A stretch of 64,000 nt of DNA from Calothrix sp. NIES-2100 (GCF_002368195.1 NZ_AP018178.1:4622721-4686720), one strand, 5' to 3'; shown: positions 16,738 through 25,713, counted from the stretch's first letter. Translations and numbers: made by a program. The notes: generated from the sequence alone by a model not told the origin.

Positions 16738-16925
16738 CTAAGTGCTAATGTGAGCATAATGAATCTTGTTAGGTGAAAAGAGATGGCGGACTAAACCGAA
16801 GTGTATCAATCTCTGTTTTCAGTGCTTGAGTTAGTTCAACTGGTGAATGACACCATAATTCACCATTGTTCAACCGTACAACCGTCATCCGAGTCGAGAA
16901 AGGAATAGTCGTTCCATACATTGCC
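16738..16925 (-). pseudogene. Remnant of a DUF4336 protein
   Basis: Reading leftward, YGTTIPFSTRMTVVRLNNGE and LWCHSPVELTQALKTEIDTL are the N-terminal motifs of DUF4336 proteins. A one-base shift near 16798 then gives GLVRHLFSPNKIHYAHIST and a TAG at 16738-16740. In intact family members this leads into a metallo-beta-lactamase-like core of more than 150 residues, which is absent here. A frameshift plus 3' deletion have killed the gene. Confidence 0.75.
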
Positions 16926-16937
16926 TTCAAGCTTGTG

Positions 16938-17468
16938 TTAGACAGTACGCAAATTGCCAAACCAAGCGTCACGATCCCGTTCAATCTGTTTGGCTGCTTT
17001 TAGGTTGAACCGCCAGATTCCGATACAGACAACGGCTTGAATCAAAAGTGGTATGATTACAGCACCGGAAGATGCGTCGTAAACGCTCAACAAATAGATA
17101 AAAAGTCCCAAGAATAAAGGCAGAAGATACCATAGCCAAACGAGCCTGAGCATACGAGCCTGATGGGTCAGACGCTGCTTCCACTTGTCTGGAAACTGAG
17201 TAGGGGGGAACGCAGACAGTTCTGATTTGGGGATGTGCAGTTTCCACCAGATGACGGTTATATCCAGCAACAGCGCGAAGATTATCACTCCGCTCCCAAT
17301 GATTGCGAGAATGTCTTCTGGTTGTTGATAAATATCGTAAGCCATAATCAAAGCAAAGACCCCAATGAGAGCGCCTGCAACCACTGTCTCACGGATATTT
17401 CGACGTTGAGCACATTTTACAAGCTTAGTAATTCTCTCTTCTAGTGATTGTGCTTGTCGGTTAAACAC
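16938..17468 (-). CDS. Four-helix integral membrane protein of unknown function
   Basis: GTG at 17466-17468 is chosen as the start because AAGGAGG lies 5 bases upstream; this gives 176 aa. After a basic amphipathic N-terminus (QAQSLEERITKLVKCAQRRN) come hydrophobic segments at about 30-48, 53-73, 112-132 and 137-157, paired as two hairpins separated by a polar linker (FPDKWKQRLTHQARML). The C-terminus (KAAKQIERDRDAWFGNLRTV) is charged and probably cytosolic. No family is recognised with confidence. It follows the glycine-zipper gene by about 150 bp in the same direction. Confidence 0.75.
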   Translation of the reverse strand: MFNRQAQSLEERITKLVKCAQRRNIRETVVAGALIGVFALIMAYDIYQQPEDILAIIGSGVIIFALLLDITVIWWKLHIPKSELSAFPPTQFPDKWKQRLTHQARMLRLVWLWYLLPLFLGLFIYLLSVYDASSGAVIIPLLIQAVVCIGIWRFNLKAAKQIERDRDAWFGNLRTV

Positions 17469-17619
17469 ATTTACCTCCTTCTGGCATATAGGTAATGATG
17501 AGACAGCCAAACAAGGGCACAGAATAGGCGACCTCCATCTAGGAGAAAGCCAGGTAGCAGATTGAAAAGCGCTTGTGGAAAATCAGTTTGTAGTTTGTGA
17601 TGATGAATCGCGATCGCTT

Positions 17620-18000
17620 TTATTGCTCATTGGTACTATTGGGTTGAATTTCTGCACCTTGCGGTTTTGATAGTGCTTGTAATTCCTCCCAACTATAATG
17701 ACAGGGTAATGCAATTGGTTTGTCATCGGCTCCTAACTCCAACCCAACTGTTGGCTGAAGTTCCTCAATAAATTCCTCACCGTACTCTGCTAACTTGTTA
17801 CCCGCAACTCCACCAGTAATTGCCCCTGCAACGCCACCAATGGCAGCACCCACCTTACCACCAATTGAGCGACCGATCGCAGATCCGGCTACACTACCTC
17901 CCACCGCACCTAAACCTGTAGCTAAGGGATAAGATTTGCTTGTTGAATCATTCTGTTGAGGTTGCTGTTGTGGTGTAATTTGTCGTTCATCGTTTGTCAT
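17620..18000 (-). CDS. Glycine-zipper domain protein
   Basis: In this 126 aa protein a Q/S-rich N-terminus of 25 residues is followed by a long glycine zipper (about 27-75: GLGAVGGSVAGSAIGRSIGG, KVGAAIGGVAGAITGGVAGN), a pattern of small residues every fourth position that favours tight membrane helices. A soluble acidic tail follows (LPCHYSWEELQALSKPQG). Such proteins usually sit in the envelope or associate with membranes under stress. There is no signal peptide. An AAAAAGGA site precedes the ATG. Specific function unknown. Confidence 0.8.
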   Translation of the reverse strand: MTNDERQITPQQQPQQNDSTSKSYPLATGLGAVGGSVAGSAIGRSIGGKVGAAIGGVAGAITGGVAGNKLAEYGEEFIEELQPTVGLELGADDKPIALPCHYSWEELQALSKPQGAEIQPNSTNEQ

Positions 18001-18228
18001 AATATTTTGTCCTTTTTGACTTGATTAATTAACCATCTCATACCAATTCAAAATTCAAAATTACGCCTTATGTGAATTAGAAACGCCGCTTATTTTATAA
18101 GGTTTTCTAGACTAGCCCAAAATTATGTTTTGTGACTATCGACGAAATTAAAGGCTTTCAAGACGTAATTCACATTAAACGTAAATTAAGAAACCGTGTA
18201 TCTGTTGCATTCTTTTTTGAAATTGGTA

Positions 18229-19803
18229 TCACTTCAATTGTTCAGCTAGATAATCGCCTACGCGCAAAGCATTGGCCATTATTGTCAGCGTCGGGTTCAC
18301 GCCAGAATTTGACGGAAAGAAACTACTATCTACTACATAGAGATTCTCAACATCATGAGTACGGCAATTGGGGTCAAGAACTGAAGTTTTGGGATCTGTG
18401 CCAAATCGACAACTACCGCATTGATGGGCAACTGCTTGTTCAGGCAGATGAGTACGGGGATAAATGCTAAATGGCAGAACGTGTTTAGCAGAACGCGGGA
18501 TTGACTTGAGTACAGAAGTCCAACGATGAATCAAGCGATCGCTTGCTTCGGTATTGTTGAGGGTATAGTCAATGTGAATTTTGTCTCCTACTACACGAAT
18601 CCGATTATTAGGATCTGGTAAATCTTCTGTCTGCAACCACCAACCAACTGACCTCTCAGCTAATAAATGGCGCTCAAAATGAGGAATTAGCTTGACAAAT
18701 GGAGCCATGAGTGGAGGGGCTTCGGCGGGAATCATATCAGCTAGGACATTACCGGTATTCTGCACCATGCCCATCGGATAAGGAAAATCCGGCTCTCCCC
18801 AGTAAAAATCATTGACAGCGATGGTTTTTTGAAACTTAGCGTTATTTACATCTAAATGTATAGAAACAATAGCGGTTTCCAACTGTTTCATGAAATTCCG
18901 CCCGACTTGATCGGAACTGTTTGCCAATCCATTGGGATGCCGATCGTTAGCAGAACGTAACAACAAAGCGGCTGAATTGACACAACCACAGGCAACCACT
19001 ACAATATCGCCTGTAAACCAATGCTTCTCGCCGGCAATTTCAGTTTCTACCTTCGTAACCTCTCGTCCTGACTCGCTAGTATGCAACCGTAAAACTTTGG
19101 TATTGGTTTTCAGGGTAACATTGGCATACTTTTCACGAGTCGGACGAATGGCGTTAACGTCGGCATCAGCTTTTGCTTGTACCAGACAAGGGTATCCATC
19201 AAAGGTATCGCAGCGAATGCAGGGACTATTTGTAGTATCGCTCTCATTGAGCTTTAATCCTATGGGTAAATGAAATGGGTAATATCCCAGTTCGCGGATA
19301 CCATCAACAAGAGACTGCATATCCGGCTCATGACTCACAGGCGGATAAGGATATGGCTCACTACGAGATGGTTCGGTTGGATCTTCTCCTTCCTTTCCAT
19401 GTACGTCATACAGCTTTTCTGCTTGGGTGTAGTACGGTTCAAAGTCTTGATATTTCAAAGGCCATTCTGGAGAAATTCCTCCCTTGTGAATTACCTGTTC
19501 AAAATCGCGCTCTCGTAATCGAATTAAGGCTGCACCATAAAGTTTGGTATTGCCACCAACCCAGTAACCAGTCTGAGGTTTAAAAGCCTTACCTCCCTTG
19601 TCATACCATTCTTCATCAGTATGGTAGCGATGTTTTTGATAAACTTCCTGTGGATTCCAATTATCTTTCTCTCTCGGTAAAAAATCGCCTCGTTCTAGCA
19701 CCAAAATTTTTTTACCTGTGGGTGCAAGGCGGTGAGTTAATGTCCCGCCACCTGCTCCTGTACCGATAATAATGATGTCGTAATGGTCTGAGATGCTCGT
19801 CAT
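18229..19803 (-). CDS. GMC-family FAD-dependent oxidoreductase
   Basis: The 524 aa flavoenzyme opens with the dinucleotide-binding motif DIIIIGTGAGGGTLTHRLAP (GxGxxG) and LVLERGD. It then has the GMC substrate-domain block YWVGGNTKLYGAALIRL and the C-terminal signature LYVVDSSFFPSNSGVNPTLT. CxxC-like clusters (CIRCDTFDGYPCLVQ; HQCGSCRFG) are typical of the subgroup that includes glucose/choline-type dehydrogenases. These enzymes oxidise primary alcohols or sugars in the cytoplasm or periplasm; no signal peptide is visible. It diverges from a gluconolactonase-like gene across a 512-bp gap, so a sugar-to-lactone-to-acid route is a reasonable inference. Confidence 0.9.
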   Translation of the reverse strand: MTSISDHYDIIIIGTGAGGGTLTHRLAPTGKKILVLERGDFLPREKDNWNPQEVYQKHRYHTDEEWYDKGGKAFKPQTGYWVGGNTKLYGAALIRLRERDFEQVIHKGGISPEWPLKYQDFEPYYTQAEKLYDVHGKEGEDPTEPSRSEPYPYPPVSHEPDMQSLVDGIRELGYYPFHLPIGLKLNESDTTNSPCIRCDTFDGYPCLVQAKADADVNAIRPTREKYANVTLKTNTKVLRLHTSESGREVTKVETEIAGEKHWFTGDIVVVACGCVNSAALLLRSANDRHPNGLANSSDQVGRNFMKQLETAIVSIHLDVNNAKFQKTIAVNDFYWGEPDFPYPMGMVQNTGNVLADMIPAEAPPLMAPFVKLIPHFERHLLAERSVGWWLQTEDLPDPNNRIRVVGDKIHIDYTLNNTEASDRLIHRWTSVLKSIPRSAKHVLPFSIYPRTHLPEQAVAHQCGSCRFGTDPKTSVLDPNCRTHDVENLYVVDSSFFPSNSGVNPTLTIMANALRVGDYLAEQLK

Positions 19804-20006
19804 AATTTCATGTTTATTACGAGTGAAAAAGTCTCACTATGTCATTTTATGCACAGTAATTTAGCAATAGTTTCAGCTATATTCTAAATTTTTTTAAATA
19901 TCATATAGCTCTAAAGATAGATTCCTACACTTAGGCTAAAACTTTAATTGCAGTAATGCTTCTGCCTAAGGAATTAATATTTTTTATACCTAAAGACAGG
20001 GAATAA

Positions 20007-20023
20007 TTTCATTTTAATTTCAT
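20007..20023. promoter_or_regulatory. TTTCAT direct repeat (11-bp spacing) between divergent GMC and lactonase genes
   Basis: TTTCAT at 20007-20012 and 20018-20023. The gap 19804-20315 is very AT-rich (long A/T runs) and otherwise featureless. The pair lies 204 bp from the GMC start and about 293 bp from the lactonase start, so it could serve either. It is the same motif (reverse orientation) as at 16674-16690. Confidence 0.42.
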
Positions 20024-20315
20024 TTTTTAAATATAGAATATCAAATATGTAGGGCTAATAAATCTAAGTAACAAATAAAATTTATATGGCATTTATTAAA
20101 CTATTAATTAAAAAAATAAACATTAAACAGACTTAAATAAAAATCCACATAATAGTATATCTATAGGTTGAGGTAACATAAATCAATAAAATCACAATTA
20201 ATTTTATATAAAATACAGATTGTTATAAAAAAATGATGCAGCTTTATAGCAATTGGATATTAATTTGAATCTGCTATTTATTGTCAGCTACCGAGTTAGA
20301 TCACAGGAGATTCCT

Positions 20316-21221
20316 ATGGCTGAAGCTATTGAGATTTATGATGATCGCCTGCGTGCTATTGTCCCGACCGATGCTTTACTGCAAAAGCTGGCCAATGGTG
20401 CAGTTCATAGTGAAGGGCCTGTTTACTTTCACGAAGACGACAGTATTGTGTGGAGTGATGCTCACGGTAACTGCCTATTGCGGTGGAGTGCTACTGATAA
20501 CGTAACCGTTCTACGAGACACATCTGATTACCAAAGCGGTAATTACCGTGACTTAGAAGGTCGTCTAGTTTCCTGTTCGTCAGGTTTGCGTGCGATCGTT
20601 CGCCGGGAACATAACGGTGAATGGAAGGTTTTAGTTGATCGCTACCAAGGCAAACGCCTCAACAGTCCCAACGATTTGGTCGTGAAAAGCGATCGCACAA
20701 TTTGGTTTACCGATCCACCCTATGGCATTACTGAACCAAACCAAGGATACGGTGGCGAACAGGAACAACCCGGAAGTTACGTGTATCGCTTTGATCCAGC
20801 AACAGGTGAGATTTATCCTGTAGTAATTGACATGGTGCGCCCTAATGGACTGGCTTTTAGCCCAGACGAAAGCCTACTGTATGTCTCAGATACGGCTGCG
20901 TTTAATATTCCCGGCGGGCCTCATCATATTCGCGTCTACGAGGTTGTGGATGGTCAATGGGCAAAGAACGGACGCGTGTTTGCAGTCATCGAACCAGGTC
21001 AACCTGATGGATTGCGAGTTGACAAACATGGCAATATTTTTACTACTTCTGGTGACAGCGTACAGGTTTACGCTCCTGATGGAACTCGCTTAGGGAAAAT
21101 TCTTGTACCGGAAGTAGGCGCTAACCTCACCTTTGGCGGTAAGAAACGTGATTCTCTATTCATCACAGCAGGCAAATCCTTATATGTTATCAACCTGAAT
21201 ACCCGTGGGGTGCAGCTATGA
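20316..21221 (+). CDS. SMP-30 / gluconolactonase-family protein
   Basis: ATG at 20316 with an AGGAG site 6 bases upstream gives 301 aa; an in-frame upstream extension is less well supported. The six-bladed propeller motifs are clear: HSEGPVYFHEDDSIVWSDAH (first metal-ligand glutamate), LNSPNDLVVKSDRTIWFTDP (Asn ligand and strand), RPNGLAFSPDESLLYVSDT (Asn/Asp ligands) and QPDGLRVDKHGNIFTTS. Family enzymes hydrolyse aldonolactones with a divalent metal. It overlaps the following DoxX gene by 4 nt, and the divergent GMC oxidoreductase could supply its lactone. Confidence 0.9.
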   Translation: MAEAIEIYDDRLRAIVPTDALLQKLANGAVHSEGPVYFHEDDSIVWSDAHGNCLLRWSATDNVTVLRDTSDYQSGNYRDLEGRLVSCSSGLRAIVRREHNGEWKVLVDRYQGKRLNSPNDLVVKSDRTIWFTDPPYGITEPNQGYGGEQEQPGSYVYRFDPATGEIYPVVIDMVRPNGLAFSPDESLLYVSDTAAFNIPGGPHHIRVYEVVDGQWAKNGRVFAVIEPGQPDGLRVDKHGNIFTTSGDSVQVYAPDGTRLGKILVPEVGANLTFGGKKRDSLFITAGKSLYVINLNTRGVQL

Positions 21222-21760
21222 TTTATAAATTTGTGCTGGGTATAGCGATCGCTTTTCTACTAACTACATTTCATGTCCCACAGATCAGTCTCAATCTATT
21301 AAGTTCAATCAATAATGTGTATCCTAATAGCTTCCCAGGATTAGCACTTTTACTACTAAGAGTTAGCGTAGGCGGATTGTTTTTACTACACGGCTACCCG
21401 AAAATAACCCATCTGAGACAGTGGGCTGAGTCTCTCAAAATGCCTGTCTTTATGTGCTTTTTATCAGCTGCGTCTATGTTAGGTGGCGGAATTTTTCTGA
21501 TTGTGGGATTTTTGACGCTCTTAGGAACCTTACCTATTCTCGGCTCAATGATTTTTGCAATATATCTACACATCGCTGGTCATAAACCTTTTGTAGCCCA
21601 AGATCCATACTTAATTCCGCCCGAGCAATATCAAGGAGCTAATGGACAAGGTGAACCACCAAGCTGGGAAAAAGCATTTATGTACTGCGTGATGTTGATT
21701 GCGATCGCAGTTTTAGGCCCTGGTGCTTATTCACTTGATGCTGCGATTTTTGGGCGGTAA
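21218..21760 (+). CDS. DoxX-family membrane protein
   Basis: This 180 aa protein has an N-terminal hydrophobic segment or signal anchor (1-22) and then the DoxX block LALLLLRVSVGGLFLLHGYP KIT, with further membrane helices at about 80-110 (GGGIFLIVGFLTLLG) and 150-175. The ATG overlaps the lactonase stop (ATGA), so the two are translationally coupled. DoxX proteins are quinone-linked or redox-associated four-helix membrane proteins of varied roles. Here, with a sugar oxidoreductase and lactonase, a role in passing electrons or in redox balance is possible but unproven. Confidence 0.85.
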   Translation: MIYKFVLGIAIAFLLTTFHVPQISLNLLSSINNVYPNSFPGLALLLLRVSVGGLFLLHGYPKITHLRQWAESLKMPVFMCFLSAASMLGGGIFLIVGFLTLLGTLPILGSMIFAIYLHIAGHKPFVAQDPYLIPPEQYQGANGQGEPPSWEKAFMYCVMLIAIAVLGPGAYSLDAAIFGR

Positions 21761-21912
21761 ATCATTAATCATAAATACTGGATCTCAACTAAGGAGATAA
21801 AGATCATCTTCTCCTATTGATAGATGCTGCCTTGAATAGAAACTATTTACATATATTTATAATTGACACACTGAGAAACTCAGTTTCAAGTTTCAAAATC
21901 GGTTACTGACCC

Positions 21913-22225
21913 TTGGATGAACTCAATATTTTAATCACAGCGATCGGTGCGATCTTTTTATTTCTTGCACTGTTATCTGACTATTTTCGGCGGAGAATAA
22001 TCTGGAACGCTTACAGCATAAGACTTTTAGCAAAAAACATAATCTCAGCCATTTTGTTAGAAAATAAACGCTCAAATGCCCGTTCTATCTACAGTTCAAA
22101 ATTTGGCTTTGATTTTAATTTTTTTTATGTGGATGGGACGAGTGGAAATTATTCCTGTGCTGGTACTGTTTACTTCGTTATTACGTCCCGTGCGGCAAGC
22201 AATTAGGATGAAAAAATGCCACTGA
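21913..22225 (+). pseudogene. Remnants of ion-transporter genes (antiporter-like start, TrkH-like end)
   Basis: From TTG at 21913 the frame reads MDELNILITAIGAIFLFLAL and LSDYFRRR, like the first helix of cyanobacterial cation:proton antiporters. It then drifts into low-quality sequence. In another frame, 22127-22225 reads MWMGRVEIIPVLVLFTSLLR, matching the extreme C-terminus of TrkH potassium-uptake proteins (L-x-G-R-x-E-I). Either two remnants are fused or one decayed gene lost its middle. Neither piece can form a transporter. Confidence 0.5.
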
Positions 22226-22335
22226 AAATTTTGCGAAACCTTGCTTTTAATCACTTTTAACTAGATATAATTTTTCTCTTACTGACTACTGCATTCAGAA
22301 ATCTTGTCCATGCAGTAGCCAGTATTTATAATGAT

Positions 22336-22731
22336 TTACGCAGCTGCTATTGACATTTGCCGACAAGATTCAGCACAGCGACGGCACATATCAGCGCAAG
22401 CTTTCATCTGAGCATCATTACTCATGCGATGCCTGTCGGCAAGCCGCTGTGCGTCTACGCACTCCTGAGCGCAACGCTGACACACTTCTGCACAAACCCC
22501 GCAGGTACGAGTATGTAACTCAGATGCCCGCAGCATAAAATTAGCACTAGTTTCACAAATTTCCGCACAATCAAGCAGAAGCCGAATATGAGCTTGTTCT
22601 GCATGATTACCGCCCTTTTGTAAGCAGTAAGTCACAGTATTCAAGCAGATGCTATGGCAATCTAAGCAGTTTTGAATACATTGCTGCATTTCTTGGTTAA
22701 CTTGATTTAAGGTTAGTTGTTGTACAGCCAA
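22336..22731 (-). CDS. Four-helix-bundle copper-binding protein (DUF326 / Csp-like)
   Basis: The 131 aa protein has 16 cysteines spaced along four predicted helices: C-x3-C-x2-C-x3-C in the first (QQCIQNCLDCHSIC), CAEIC in the second, CGVCAEVCQRCAQEC in the third and CADMCRRCAESC in the fourth. This is the layout of Csp copper-storage and DUF326 proteins, which bind many Cu(I) ions through the inward-facing thiols. No Tat or Sec signal is visible, so it would be a cytosolic store (Csp3-like). A TTTCAT pair lies 127 bp upstream. The gene has no operon partner. Confidence 0.93.
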   Translation of the reverse strand: MAVQQLTLNQVNQEMQQCIQNCLDCHSICLNTVTYCLQKGGNHAEQAHIRLLLDCAEICETSANFMLRASELHTRTCGVCAEVCQRCAQECVDAQRLADRHRMSNDAQMKACADMCRRCAESCRQMSIAAA

Positions 22732-22857
22732 GATTTTTACCTCCGGATTTACTTATTTATAGGCACAATTGCCTTTAGCCCTACCTTATAAATGTAGAAA
22801 TGGAAATGCGTCTGCCAATAGTAATAAGGAATATTTATTTCTAATGGATTAACAATA

Positions 22858-22874
22858 TTTCATGCTAATTTCAT
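22858..22874. promoter_or_regulatory. TTTCAT direct repeat (11-bp spacing) upstream of the copper protein gene
   Basis: TTTCAT at 22858-22863 and 22869-22874, 127-143 bp before the ATG of the copper-binding protein. It is identical in layout to the copies before the RppA-like gene and in the GMC/lactonase gap. Confidence 0.45.
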
Positions 22875-23000
22875 ATCTATATGTATCAGCCTAATCAGCC
22901 TGTATTTTCATGATTTAGATTAAATATATAGACATAAGTGTTGAAAATAGAGTATGTGTAGTCCGTTGTAGACGTAGTATTTTAAATACAGCACTTCCGG

Positions 23001-23027
23001 CAGCTATGAGGTACATCCTCATAGCTG
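23001..23027. other. Perfect 11-bp hairpin in a long noncoding gap
   Basis: CAGCTATGAGG (23001-23011) pairs with CCTCATAGCTG (23017-23027) around a 5-nt loop, and a partial third copy of AGCTATGA follows at 23030-23037. The gap 22732-23706 (975 bp) has no gene I can support. No U-run follows, so a simple terminator is unlikely; a small structured RNA or an operator are alternatives. Confidence 0.4.
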
Positions 23028-23260
23028 AAAGCTATGATAGGAAAGGGCAAGAAGAAAAACTGTATTGCATAATAGCTTGAAGTGCTGTAGTGTTGCTAGC
23101 TTTAAGGAGTTATCAATATAAAACTTATTCCAGCAACTACCTGGTTTTAAATAACTACCCGATTTCTGCCCAAATTTTGCCCGTTATTTTTACAACTGAT
23201 TGTTAAACTTAGACTGAAAAATCACTATCTTTGTATTGAAGGCAAACTCAGCTTAATTTC

Positions 23261-23353
23261 AGGCGTTGCTAACTCATCTGATGATGGCGTTAAACTTGGA
23301 ACTAATTATTAATGGTTTCATTTGCTAATTCATCCAAATCTTAAGCAACGCCT
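23261..23353. repeat. Short inverted-repeat element with AGGCGTTGCT ends
   Basis: AGGCGTTGCT at 23261-23270 and its complement at 23344-23353 bound 93 bp. The same end motif (GGCGTTGC) bounds the larger element at 50650-50814, so both probably belong to one MITE-like family. Confidence 0.5.
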
Positions 23354-23706
23354 AATTTCTTAATAAACTAATTTTGATATGCTGATGCTTATTATTTATC
23401 ATCTAAGTTGAGAAGTGGAGTTTTTCCAAAGAGAACAATGAATAAGGAACAGTGTAAGATTGATGAAGAAAAACCCGATTATCAAAAAATAGATATTTTA
23501 AGGTAGACACTGTTTAGATAGATTCTCTTACTTCAGATAGTGGAAATAGTCTTGACGAAAATCATATTCTATACATAGCTAGAAAAACACGCTTAATTCG
23601 TTGATCAAAGAGAAATAGTAATTTTTGTTTGATTACAAAAACAGGTAGAGTTACTGATTGAATGTTCAGTGTGTTTAACGAAATATGTTGTTAATGGAGA
23701 AAACTT

Positions 23707-23976
23707 ATGAATATTATAGCTTGGATCGTTTTAGGTCTAATTGCAGGTGCAATCGCAAAAATGATTTATCCCGGACATCAAGGGGGTAACATTTTAGGCA
23801 CAATACTCCTGGGAATGATTGGTGCGCTCATTGGTGGAAGCATATACACTTTGTTAACCACAGGAACGTTAGCCTTTACATCAGCAGGATTGAGTATTGG
23901 CGGTATTATAGTCTCAATCATTGGTGCCATTATTGGTCTCTGGCTTTACTACACTTTTACCCGCAAAGCCTACTAA
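23707..23976 (+). CDS. GlsB/YeaQ/YmgE-family stress-response membrane protein
   Basis: The 89 aa protein has three hydrophobic helices and the family pattern IAWIVLGLIAGAIAKMIYPG, GGNILGTILLGMIGALIGG and a final GAIIGLWLYYTF. These small inner-membrane proteins (once called transglycosylase-associated) are induced by envelope or general stress; the mechanism is unknown. GGAG lies 7 bases before the ATG. It stands alone between two long gaps. Confidence 0.9.
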   Translation: MNIIAWIVLGLIAGAIAKMIYPGHQGGNILGTILLGMIGALIGGSIYTLLTTGTLAFTSAGLSIGGIIVSIIGAIIGLWLYYTFTRKAY

Positions 23977-24109
23977 ACCAATAGCCTCTGTTGAGAAGTC
24001 GTGAATTGTAATTCTTGAAGTATATAACGAGTCAGGGAACTCCAAAAAATCAATTATTCCGCTTAAAGTCGTTGGCTGTTGAACACAATTTCGCTCACAC
24101 GGACGTGAC

Positions 24110-24138
24110 TGTTGACTGTTAACGCTCAACAGTCAACA
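24110..24138. other. Hairpin downstream of the GlsB-like gene
   Basis: TGTTGACTGTT (24110-24120) pairs perfectly with AACAGTCAACA (24128-24138) over a 7-nt loop, 134 bp after the stop. It could end the upstream transcript but lacks a clean U-run. The word TTGACTGTTGACTG belongs to a repeat vocabulary common in Nostoc intergenic DNA. The gap 23977-24358 holds nothing else. Confidence 0.4.
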
Positions 24139-24358
24139 ATAATAAGAGAATATTTTTTAATTGGAAGTTCCTAAAGCTGCTACTTAGCAGAGGCTTTTTC
24201 ATAACAAGTAATTTAATCAATAACAGAAAAAATCATGCAAGAGCATGAATAAAAACATTTTTATTTAGATGATTTTACAATAGAATCTGGCTATTTATAA
24301 ATAATTCTGCAATTATTTTTAATTTATCAAATTTATATATAACTAAAAGGATAAAACA

Positions 24359-24910
24359 ATGAAATTCTCAATTCAGATCTTAAAATATAATTTATCTCTA
24401 ATAGTAAGTATTGTTACTCTTCTTTACACTAACAGTGCGATCGCTGCCGAAAGAGTTACCTTTAAATCCGGTATTTTTCGTCCATCTGTATCAGTTGATG
24501 AATTAACGAAACTTGCTGAGACCGGAGAAGTTTCGCAAAGCCTAAATTTCTACTTTAATCAGGCTGGACAAGATCCAAAGGCAGTTCAAAAAATCTTGAC
24601 ACAAGAGGTAAATGCTAATCCTGTTGTATTAGATCGTGTCCTCAATAACCAAATAGGTGAATTTTTATTGGATCGAATTGGTCAGTCGGTTAGTACTCCT
24701 TCTGGTCAAGCCAATCGACAGGCTTTGCGTTCAGCGATAATTTTATCTGCTAACAAAGACAACAAAGTTTCGTTAATTGAAATAATTCAAAACTACCCAA
24801 CCACAGAAGTGATTGTTGATGGCGAACGTCTTGCCCAAACTTATAACCAGCTATACATTCTGGTAGAAAGTTTACAAAGGGTAATCCCTATCCCTATATC
24901 TTTGAGTTAG
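24359..24910 (+). CDS. Secreted stand-alone DUF1400 protein
   Basis: This 183 aa protein has a signal peptide (1-30, ending ...SNSAIAA-E) followed by a DUF1400 domain (AERVTFKSGIFRPSVSVDEL; NNQIGEFLLDRIGQSV; ALRSAIILSANKDNKVSLIE). DUF1400 normally precedes an alpha/beta-hydrolase domain in cyanobacterial secreted lipase-like proteins, as in the 586 aa protein at 48845-50605. Here the protein stops after DUF1400, a natural-looking end with no hydrolase remnant downstream. It may be a binding partner or a regulatory paralogue. AAAGGA precedes the ATG. Confidence 0.85.
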   Translation: MKFSIQILKYNLSLIVSIVTLLYTNSAIAAERVTFKSGIFRPSVSVDELTKLAETGEVSQSLNFYFNQAGQDPKAVQKILTQEVNANPVVLDRVLNNQIGEFLLDRIGQSVSTPSGQANRQALRSAIILSANKDNKVSLIEIIQNYPTTEVIVDGERLAQTYNQLYILVESLQRVIPIPISLS

Positions 24911-24942
24911 TACAAGCGATTGCTGATTTAGGAGCATGAGAA

Positions 24943-25713
24943 TTAATTGGAAATGGGTAGCGATCGCCAGCTGTTAGGGAATGGCAAAATATTAAAATAA
25001 ACCAGTCCTTCAATAATACCAGCAGCGTTAGGAGAATCAGTTAAATAGTGCCAAGGGTAATGAGTCTTAAAGTGCCACTGGAGAAGTTCTGTCTGAGCAT
25101 TATTGACTATAATTCCCGGCGATGGCAATTGAAATAGGCTAATGTCATTTCCTGAACCTCCAGAGATAATTGTTATCTCCGGTTCTACTTGCAGTAGTTG
25201 TTGCAGATATGCAGTAGCTTTACCCTTATTACAATTTTTGGGGACTATATCAACATCGCACCCATTGCTGAAAATAACCTGAGTCGATAGTCCCGAAAAG
25301 TTTAATAAATCTTGCAAATCATCAATAACGTGAAGTGAGGCATCTGTATCTAGACTAAAGCTGATTTTCCAACGGGTTTGTTCACTTTTGGAGCGCAGTT
25401 GCAATCCCGAGAATTGGCTGGCAATTGCCCAAATTGTATCTCTATTCCAGCCTTTGGAGATATAATTAGCCCAATCCCGATCTAAAATCAAACCCTGTTG
25501 ATAAATCTCACTACCTAGACTAGCAATTAAGTAATCTGGTTTTAATATATTTGCTTGTGCTATAAATTTACGAATAGCAGTTTCAGAGTGCTCTGTAACA
25601 TAGACTAAATAAATATACTTGCGGAAGCCTGCTAACCGCTGATTTAAAATATTAGTACCTTTATCTTTCTCAACCAGAGTATTGTCTAAATCAATCACTA
25701 AAAGTAGTTTCAT
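24943..25713 (-). CDS. Sucrose-phosphatase-like HAD protein with altered catalytic motifs
   Basis: The 256 aa protein aligns along its whole length with cyanobacterial sucrose-6-phosphate phosphatases (HAD superfamily), which release phosphate as the last step of sucrose synthesis. Seen: DLDNT with Asp8/Asp10 (motif I), Thr40, NKGKAT with Lys163, and Asp190. Two departures stand out: motif IV reads GGSGND rather than GDSGND, so the Mg-binding Asp at 186 is Gly, and the motif II region reads VTEHS rather than ATGRS. Activity may therefore be lost or changed. It is the last gene of the sucrose operon, 158 bp after sucrose synthase. Confidence 0.88.
   Translation of the reverse strand: MKLLLVIDLDNTLVEKDKGTNILNQRLAGFRKYIYLVYVTEHSETAIRKFIAQANILKPDYLIASLGSEIYQQGLILDRDWANYISKGWNRDTIWAIASQFSGLQLRSKSEQTRWKISFSLDTDASLHVIDDLQDLLNFSGLSTQVIFSNGCDVDIVPKNCNKGKATAYLQQLLQVEPEITIISGGSGNDISLFQLPSPGIIVNNAQTELLQWHFKTHYPWHYLTDSPNAAGIIEGLVYFNILPFPNSWRSLPISN

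Noticed and set aside
23438..23506. Open frame of 22 codons (MNKEQCKIDEE...)
   Set aside because: Too short, no ribosome site and no similarity that I recognise; not supported as a gene.
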